Source of the DNA: Desulfobulbus alkaliphilus
Lineage (GTDB): Bacteria; Desulfobacterota; Desulfobulbia; Desulfobulbales; Desulfobulbaceae
Reading direction: 5' to 3'
DNA: 64,000 nt
Assembly (NCBI RefSeq): GCF_016918545.1
Contig: NZ_JAFFQC010000014.1
Location: 1-64,000, forward strand
The position numbers and the translations under genes are program-made. Positions 57,520 to 64,000 of the stretch are shown piece after piece; within the stretch, counting starts at the first letter, position 1; every line of letters starts with the position of its first letter. The notes under the pieces were generated by a model, which ran no database searches, was not told the origin of the DNA, and saw only the letters and a program-made list of their open reading frames with translations.

Positions 57520-58195
57520 GCTCCAGGTCACACAGCAACAATCCCCCGTCATCGATCAAGAAAATATTAACTCCACGTATCGAGCTGGTTTTTATCCAGG
57601 AACAAGATCTTCATTCTTCATCAAATCGCGCTGGAAAAGACACTCTCATGGGTTTTTATTTTTCCTGAATCCGTGAGCATTTGTCCGTGTGTCGGTTTTA
57701 TTGTCTGTGATCTTTTGATTTAACGTACACTTTATCGGACGTTTACGGGCAATAAAGATGGCATGCGGACGGATGCCCCGAAGGGAAACTGGTGAATGGT
57801 ATTATCAAGGGTTCCGCTGCACAAATAATCTGATTACAGCACGATATACCCGAAACAAGCGTCCAGTCGTCACGGATTCAGGTTTTTTTCCGAGGGTCAC
57901 AGCAAACAGTACAAAAAAATTGGAGGATGAAGCCGTTTCGCGACGAGCATCAAACAGCAGCCATCATGCCCTGATCAAGCCGCAATTTTGTCAAATTTTT
58001 TGTATCCATCTGGCGGGCAAACAGAAAAATATTAGGAAAAATGGCCATAAACCCTGCATTGGGTACAATTTCTTTTACCTCTCGCCGTTAATACTGTATA
58101 TTTACGCATTATAAATCAGTCGCATGGCCAAGACTGGCACCGGCTAGTACCCTTGACCCCGCAGCCTGATTAATCGACCCGTCTGCTTTATTTTT
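57520..58195. other. Intergenic region between mutS and the amidase gene, holding repeat copy I
   Basis: 676 bp. 57664-57882 is repeat copy I. The remaining 57883-58195 is AT-rich in its middle and carries no supported gene; it should include the amidase promoter. Confidence 0.5.
57664..57882 (-). mobile_element. 219-bp MITE-like repeat, copy I, with 5-bp TTTTT flanks
   Basis: Reverse orientation: begins CCTGAATCCGTGAGCATTTG (R end) and ends GTCCAGTCGTCACGGATTCAGG read in parts (L end). TTTTT lies directly on both sides (57659-57663 and 57883-57887), consistent with a target duplication, though a T-run is weaker evidence than the AAAGA and AGACA cases. Inner blocks match copy C. Confidence 0.9.
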
Positions 58196-60127
58196 ATGCT
58201 GGCAATGCGCATTCCAAGAAATCTTTCCATCACTGTCCGCCAGAGTTTTCTGGCACTGCTGCTGACCAGCGTGGTGGGATGTTTATATTGGTCGCCGGCA
58301 GACTTGGCCGCCCAATCCGATCTTCCTGCCATACACCAGCTTAAGAGCGAATCTCTCGCGCTCCAATATCGTCAGGCAAAAGCATATGCGACACAATTGG
58401 AGCAGGATACCGCTCGAGGAAAAGATCGGGGAGCCTGGCTGGAAGGGGTGAGAAATTTTCGCAAAATCCACATCGCCTGTAAAAATGATGCTCTGGGACC
58501 TCCCAGTTTGTTTATGATCGGCACTCTTTACAGGCGGATGTATGAACAATTCGGTATCCCCATTGATCTGGATTATGCCATCGAATATTACATTGATGTC
58601 GCCACATTGTACCCAAGAGATGCTCTGGCAGACGACGCCCTGTTTCTTGCTGCTGACAGCTGGCTCCTTCATGGACATGAGGAGAGCAATGCAAAGGCGA
58701 TTGCACTGTATCATCAAATCATCCAAGCGTATCCTGATTCTGATCATGCTGCCAAAGCCCGCTCACGGCTACAGGAACCGGCAGCCCGCCATGCACAACC
58801 ACTGCATGTAACGGCTGAAACATTTCCCTCCATTCCTCCCGGGACAGCAGGAAATGATCCTGTGCAGGTTCTTCCTGTGAAGTACTGGTCGACCGTGGAT
58901 TATACCCGAATCGTGATGCAGACATCGGCACCAACTTCCTATACCTACAAGCTGCTGGAAAAAGATGGCAATCAGCCCCGCAGGATCTATATAGATTTTG
59001 CCTCAAGCCAGAGTTCGCATCAGAATACAGATCCTATCCGCATCGAAGACGGTCTGCTTAAACAAATCAGAACCGGTCAATATGATAGCGGTACCGTCAG
59101 GGTCGTCCTTGACCTCGAATCCTTGTCAGATTATCGGATATTCAATTTGGCCGATCCATTCAGAGTCATCATCGATGTCCACGGGACCAGGCAACTCACC
59201 TCTTCAGCCAAAACTGCAGTGCAAAAAACGACCGTGCGCGATGAAAGTTCGAGGATGGAACAGGATAAAAACCTTGCATCGGCTGTGGAGATACCAGTCA
59301 TAACCCCTGGTGCCGTTGTTGCTGAAAACGTCCCGAACCTGAATGTTCCCACCCTGCAGACACCAGGGAAAAAAAATCCGCAAACTGTCGCCGCAACAAA
59401 AGCCATTCGACCCGATGAGATCTCACTGGCGCAACAACTGGGCCTGGGAATACGGAAAATTGTCATCGACCCTGGCCACGGGGGGAAAGATCCCGGTGCG
59501 ATGGCCTTTGGAGTCAAAGAAAAAGAGGTCGTTCTCAAAGTATCGCAAAAGATGGCCAGAATCCTTGAAGATAACTTCGGGTACGAAGCTGTTCTCACCA
59601 GGTCTTCCGATATATATATACCGCTCGAAGAACGGACCGCCATCGCCAACACGGAAAAGGCGGATCTCTTTGTGTCAATTCACGTCAATGCCCACCCAGA
59701 CAAAACCATCGGTGGTGTCGAAACCTACTTTCTTAACCTGGCAACCGATGCTCATGCCATGCGTGTCGCGGCGCGGGAAAACGCAACATCAACCCACAAT
59801 ATCGGTGAAATGCAGGATATCCTCTCGACTTTGATGAACAATTCTAAAATCGATGAATCGTCCCGCCTCGCGCAGTTTATTCAAAACCACCTGGCATCAG
59901 GACTGGGGACCTATCAACCCTACGATCATGGTGTGAAGCAGGCTCCGTTTTATGTCCTCATCGGAGCAGAAATGCCAGCGGTTTTAGTTGAAATTTCCTT
60001 CATCACCAATCCGATCGAGGCTGAGCTTTTACAAACCGACAGCTACCTGCAGGCAATTGCCGCACAAATTGCAAACGGTATCGCTGCGTATGTCGAACAT
60101 CACCACACAGCCGCTCTCAGACTGTGA
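58196..60127 (+). CDS. amiC: N-acetylmuramoyl-L-alanine amidase, AmiC-type with AMIN domain (643 aa)
   Basis: Signal peptide (LALLLTSVVGCLYW), a helical TPR-like region at about 45-195 (YAIEYYIDVATLYPRDALAD), an AMIN domain at about 225-330 (targets the septum or peptidoglycan), a linker, and an Amidase_3 domain from about 415. Zinc motifs are IVIDPGHGGKDPGA (His), the following Glu, FVSIHVNAH and VLVEISFITN (catalytic Glu). It cuts the stem peptide from peptidoglycan during division. The extra N-terminal repeat region is a common deltaproteobacterial form. Confidence 0.94.
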   Translation: MLAMRIPRNLSITVRQSFLALLLTSVVGCLYWSPADLAAQSDLPAIHQLKSESLALQYRQAKAYATQLEQDTARGKDRGAWLEGVRNFRKIHIACKNDALGPPSLFMIGTLYRRMYEQFGIPIDLDYAIEYYIDVATLYPRDALADDALFLAADSWLLHGHEESNAKAIALYHQIIQAYPDSDHAAKARSRLQEPAARHAQPLHVTAETFPSIPPGTAGNDPVQVLPVKYWSTVDYTRIVMQTSAPTSYTYKLLEKDGNQPRRIYIDFASSQSSHQNTDPIRIEDGLLKQIRTGQYDSGTVRVVLDLESLSDYRIFNLADPFRVIIDVHGTRQLTSSAKTAVQKTTVRDESSRMEQDKNLASAVEIPVITPGAVVAENVPNLNVPTLQTPGKKNPQTVAATKAIRPDEISLAQQLGLGIRKIVIDPGHGGKDPGAMAFGVKEKEVVLKVSQKMARILEDNFGYEAVLTRSSDIYIPLEERTAIANTEKADLFVSIHVNAHPDKTIGGVETYFLNLATDAHAMRVAARENATSTHNIGEMQDILSTLMNNSKIDESSRLAQFIQNHLASGLGTYQPYDHGVKQAPFYVLIGAEMPAVLVEISFITNPIEAELLQTDSYLQAIAAQIANGIAAYVEHHHTAALRL

Positions 60128-60331
60128 ACGCTATTCCGCGGAAGGATAATCTCGGAAAGGGTGTACTTTTCGGTTGGCAATCTAGCGCTTTTCTCTTTGA
60201 TACTCGTTGGCAACGACAACCAACGGCTACCCATTTTTGCACGGTCGCTGCTGCTTGCTGAAAGCGAGGTCGACTACACCGGGTCGCAGTACCTGGACAA
60301 ATCTGGGGGAGCGAGGGACCGTTTACACAAG

Positions 60332-60480
60332 CTGTAATCCGTGACGGCTGGACTCTTTTCAGACTTTATCTAAACGTAGTTACATTATAATTACGGAAGA
60401 ATCCTGGACAATAGCCTTCACCAGCCTTCCTTCGGGGCTTCTCTCAGCACGCCATCTTCATTGCCAATAACCGTCCGATA
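60332..60480 (+). mobile_element. Truncated copy of the 218-bp repeat, copy J
   Basis: The left end is slightly altered (CTGTAATCCGTGACGGCTGG). Inner blocks follow to CCATCTTCATTGCC and ACCGTCCGATA, where similarity stops, so the last third including the right end is missing. Confidence 0.8.
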
Positions 60481-60520
60481 CATACATCGCGTGAAGTGGA
60501 TCAGATAGCATCCCATGGCG

Positions 60521-60553
60521 AAAAAAAAAGCCGCCTGGGATTCCAGGCGGCTT
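60521..60553 (-). terminator. Intrinsic terminator of the atp operon
   Basis: On the minus strand, AAGCCGCCTGG, a short loop, then CCAGGCGGCTT and a run of T. It lies 28 bp past the atpC stop. Confidence 0.94.
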
Positions 60554-60580
60554 GAAAAACCAAGAAATGTAACGCTCTGG

Positions 60581-60997
60581 TTATTGCCGGGACATTTCAG
60601 CAGCCTTCAACCTGGCCAAAGCTCGTTGCAGAGCAGCTTCAGCTCGCACCCGATTGATGGTTTCCGTGGACTGTTGTGCCTGAGCCAGTCGCTTTTCAGC
60701 TCTCTCTTTAGCACGCAAGGCCCGGTCAACATCGATAGAAAAACCGGCTTCAGCACTTTCGACCAGAAAGGTGATTTTGTTGTTGGAGACTTCCGCAAAG
60801 CCACCGCTGACCATGAGATAACGGGTTTGTCTGTCTTTTTTGAAACTCAGCGTGCCGGTTTTGATCGTGCTCAAATAAGGTGCATGATTGGCCAGTACCC
60901 CGAATTCGCCACCAACACCAGGGGCGGTGACAATATCCACCTCCTCACTGACAACAGGTCCGGTCGGTGTGACCACTTCCAGATGAATTTGCGCCAT
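60581..60997 (-). CDS. atpC: ATP synthase F1 epsilon subunit (138 aa)
   Basis: Beta-sandwich start [36 protein letters not shown] and [14 protein letters not shown], followed by the two-helix C-terminal part. It belongs to the central stalk and restrains ATP hydrolysis. Last gene of the operon. Confidence 0.97.
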   Translation of the reverse strand: MAQIHLEVVTPTGPVVSEEVDIVTAPGVGGEFGVLANHAPYLSTIKTGTLSFKKDRQTRYLMVSGGFAEVSNNKITFLVESAEAGFSIDVDRALRAKERAEKRLAQAQQSTETINRVRAEAALQRALARLKAAEMSRQ

Positions 60998-61027
60998 ATA
61001 GCTATCCTCGCTTCTATCGACAACCAG

Positions 61028-62464
<1,437 letters not shown>

Positions 62465-62495
62465 CTATCCTTTGAAGATACCTCGTGGCATCCTG

Positions 62496-63371
62496 TTATC
62501 CCTTGAGTGCCTCAGCACCGCCGACAATGTCCATCAATTCGCCGGTAACCGCTGCCTGGCGAGCTTTGTTGTACAACTGTGTCAGATCCTTGATCATATC
62601 TTTGCAGGCCTTGGTGGCATTGTCCATGGCTGTCATTCGTGCGGCCTGTTCACTGGCTCCAACCTCCAGCATGGCATGGTAAATCTGTACATTGAGAAAA
62701 AGAGGCAGCAGGACATCCATGATTTCAGCGGGGTCCGGCTCATAAGTGTACGCTCCACCTGCACTTTTTCCTGCTGCTTCTTCTGTGGTGACAAGAGGCT
62801 TAATCGGAAGTAATTCTTCGATCTCCGGCTTCTGCACACCAACAGAGTGAAATCTACCATAAACGATATCAACCTGGTCACTCTCGCCACTGAGAAAGGC
62901 CTCGGTAATACTGTGCGAGATCTCCCGAGCATTGAACATCTGAAACGAACCCATGATATCATTGAAAGAGGTTCTCAATTGACCGGTCTTTCTGAAAAAT
63001 TGGGTTCCTTTTTTGCCTACGGTGACAAGTTGTACTCTTTTGCCGCTTGCTTCATACTGCTTCCGCAAGCGGTTGGCGGCTTTGATGATATTGGCGTTGA
63101 AACTGCCGCACAGGCCGCGGTCAGATGTAAAAACGACTATTTCAACCGTTTTGACGTCGCGCACTTCCATCAATGGGAGATCGCTGTTTTCCATGCCACC
63201 GGAGAGATCGCGCATTGTATCGGCAAATTTTCCGGCATAAGGCCGAAATGATTCCATTTTTTCCTGTGCGCCACGGAGTTTAGCCGAGGCCACCATGTTC
63301 ATGGCCTTGGTAATCTGCGCGGTTTTTTTCACACCGTTAATCTTATCTTTGACATCCTTTAGTCCTGGCAT
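62496..63371 (-). CDS. atpG: ATP synthase F1 gamma subunit (291 aa)
   Basis: Rotor shaft: N-terminal helix LKDVKDKINGVKKTAQITKA, then MNMVASAKL, TSDRGLCGSFNANII in the core, and C-terminal helix RMTAMDNATKACKDMIKDLT. Normal length. 46 bp upstream of atpD. Confidence 0.97.
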   Translation of the reverse strand: MPGLKDVKDKINGVKKTAQITKAMNMVASAKLRGAQEKMESFRPYAGKFADTMRDLSGGMENSDLPLMEVRDVKTVEIVVFTSDRGLCGSFNANIIKAANRLRKQYEASGKRVQLVTVGKKGTQFFRKTGQLRTSFNDIMGSFQMFNAREISHSITEAFLSGESDQVDIVYGRFHSVGVQKPEIEELLPIKPLVTTEEAAGKSAGGAYTYEPDPAEIMDVLLPLFLNVQIYHAMLEVGASEQAARMTAMDNATKACKDMIKDLTQLYNKARQAAVTGELMDIVGGAEALKG

Positions 63372-63388
63372 GAGAATTTGTCCTTATT

Positions 63389-64000
63389 TTAATTCAGGCC
63401 CTTTGTCGCCTTAAATGTTTCTCCAAAGGACGCCAGTGTCTTTTTCATTTTTTCTTCCAATTCAGGCGAAATGGCTTCTTTTTCGCGCAATTCAGTGAAA
63501 ATGCCTGGCTCATTGGACTCAATATAGCTGTACATTTCCTGCTCGTAATCCGCCAGGGTATTGACCGGAAATGTATCAAGAAATCCCTTGGTACCGGCGA
63601 AAATGATGGTCACCTGTTTTTCCATCGGTAAAGGCTGATATTGCGGTTGCTTGAGGATTTCTACAAGCCGTTCACCTCGGGTCAATTGCGCCTGGGTTGC
63701 GGCATCGAGATCGGATCCGAATCCAGCAAAAGCAGCCAATTCACGATACTGTGCAAGATCAAGTCGCAGCGTTCCGGCAACCTGTTTCATTGCTTTAACC
63801 TGGGCTGCACCACCAACACGAGATACCGAAAGGCCGACATTGATCGCAGGTCGAACACCGGCAAAGAAAAGGCTTGGCTCGAGATAGACCTGGCCATCAG
63901 TAATGGAGATAACGTTGGTCGGGATAAAGGCGGACACGTCCCCGGCCTGGGTTTCGATAATGGGCAGGGCTGTCAGAGATCCGGCACCCAGTTCATCATT
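63389..64000 (-). CDS. atpA: ATP synthase F1 alpha subunit, C-terminal part (cut by window edge)
   Basis: 203 residues to the stop; the frame continues past the right edge. Contains [36 protein letters not shown], the Arg-finger region [13 protein letters not shown] and the alpha C-terminal helices. 17 bp before atpG, completing the A-G-D-C order. Confidence 0.97.
   Translation of the reverse strand, partial: NDELGAGSLTALPIIETQAGDVSAFIPTNVISITDGQVYLEPSLFFAGVRPAINVGLSVSRVGGAAQVKAMKQVAGTLRLDLAQYRELAAFAGFGSDLDAATQAQLTRGERLVEILKQPQYQPLPMEKQVTIIFAGTKGFLDTFPVNTLADYEQEMYSYIESNEPGIFTELREKEAISPELEEKMKKTLASFGETFKATKGLN

Larger units (their letters stand above)
60128..60580. other. Convergent region between amidase and atpC genes
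   Basis: 453 bp. It contains truncated repeat copy J at 60332-60480 and the atp operon terminator at 60521-60553. The first 200 bp show a minor hairpin but no gene. Confidence 0.5.

Overview
The window reads as chromosome of a sulfur-metabolising deltaproteobacterium, most likely the Desulfobulbales (Desulfobacterota). The reasons are a two-cysteine DsrC, a system II cytochrome c maturation gene fused into a haem operon, an F-type ATPase operon and deltaproteobacterial gene organisation. The lineage is inferred from gene content; no rRNA or tRNA gene is present to confirm it. Genes are dense and several neighbours overlap by ATGA.

Layout. 0-0.4 kb: tail of an insertion-sequence transposase. 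0.4-6.6 kb: methionine synthase split into two genes (minus), then a shortened GlmU and a stand-alone AICAR formyltransferase (plus). 6.9-11.9 kb: minus operon sirC-like, ccsB, hemA, unknown gene, DUF2062, Gfo/Idh oxidoreductase. 12-14.3 kb: methyltransferase, a small secreted protein, a TlpA-like thioredoxin and an orphan flagellar rod protein. 14.6-20.2 kb: SurA, a RodZ-like protein, RecO and a GH17-GT2 glucan synthase. 20.5-26.8 kb: a 1403-residue SNF2 helicase and PpiD. 27-30.6 kb: dsrC, zinc-ribbon protein, acylphosphatase, LigA and a tautomerase. 31.2-36.2 kb: galE, cmoA, cmoB, a SLOG-like protein and an M23 peptidase. 36.3-44.6 kb: mnmE-khpB-yidC-yidD-rnpA-rpmH facing divergent mnmG-lgt. 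44.7-51.2 kb: HU, a response regulator, an endonuclease III-exonuclease III fusion, and a three-gene polysaccharide control set. 51.3-60.1 kb: phosphatase, EF-P and its lysine ligase, phosphoesterase, HIT protein, MutS and a cell-wall amidase. 60.6-64 kb: atpC, D, G and the end of atpA.

The most striking non-gene signal is an interspersed repeat of about 218 bp. It has 13-bp terminal inverted repeats (CCTGAATCCGTGA ... TCACGGATTCAGG). There are six full-length or near full-length copies, two short palindromic derivatives and at least two decayed or truncated copies. Three copies have exact 5-bp flanking duplications (AAAGA, AGACA, TTTTT), as expected of a non-autonomous transposable element (MITE). 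All are between genes, often between convergent ones, and one supplies the stop codon of the glucan synthase gene. The internal sequence has long imperfect inverted repeats, so RNA copied from it should fold.

Other points of note are several domain rearrangements of housekeeping enzymes: split MetH, GlmU without its acetyltransferase half, PurH without its cyclohydrolase half, and fused Nth-Xth. Candidate operators lie upstream of the HU gene and between metH and glmU.
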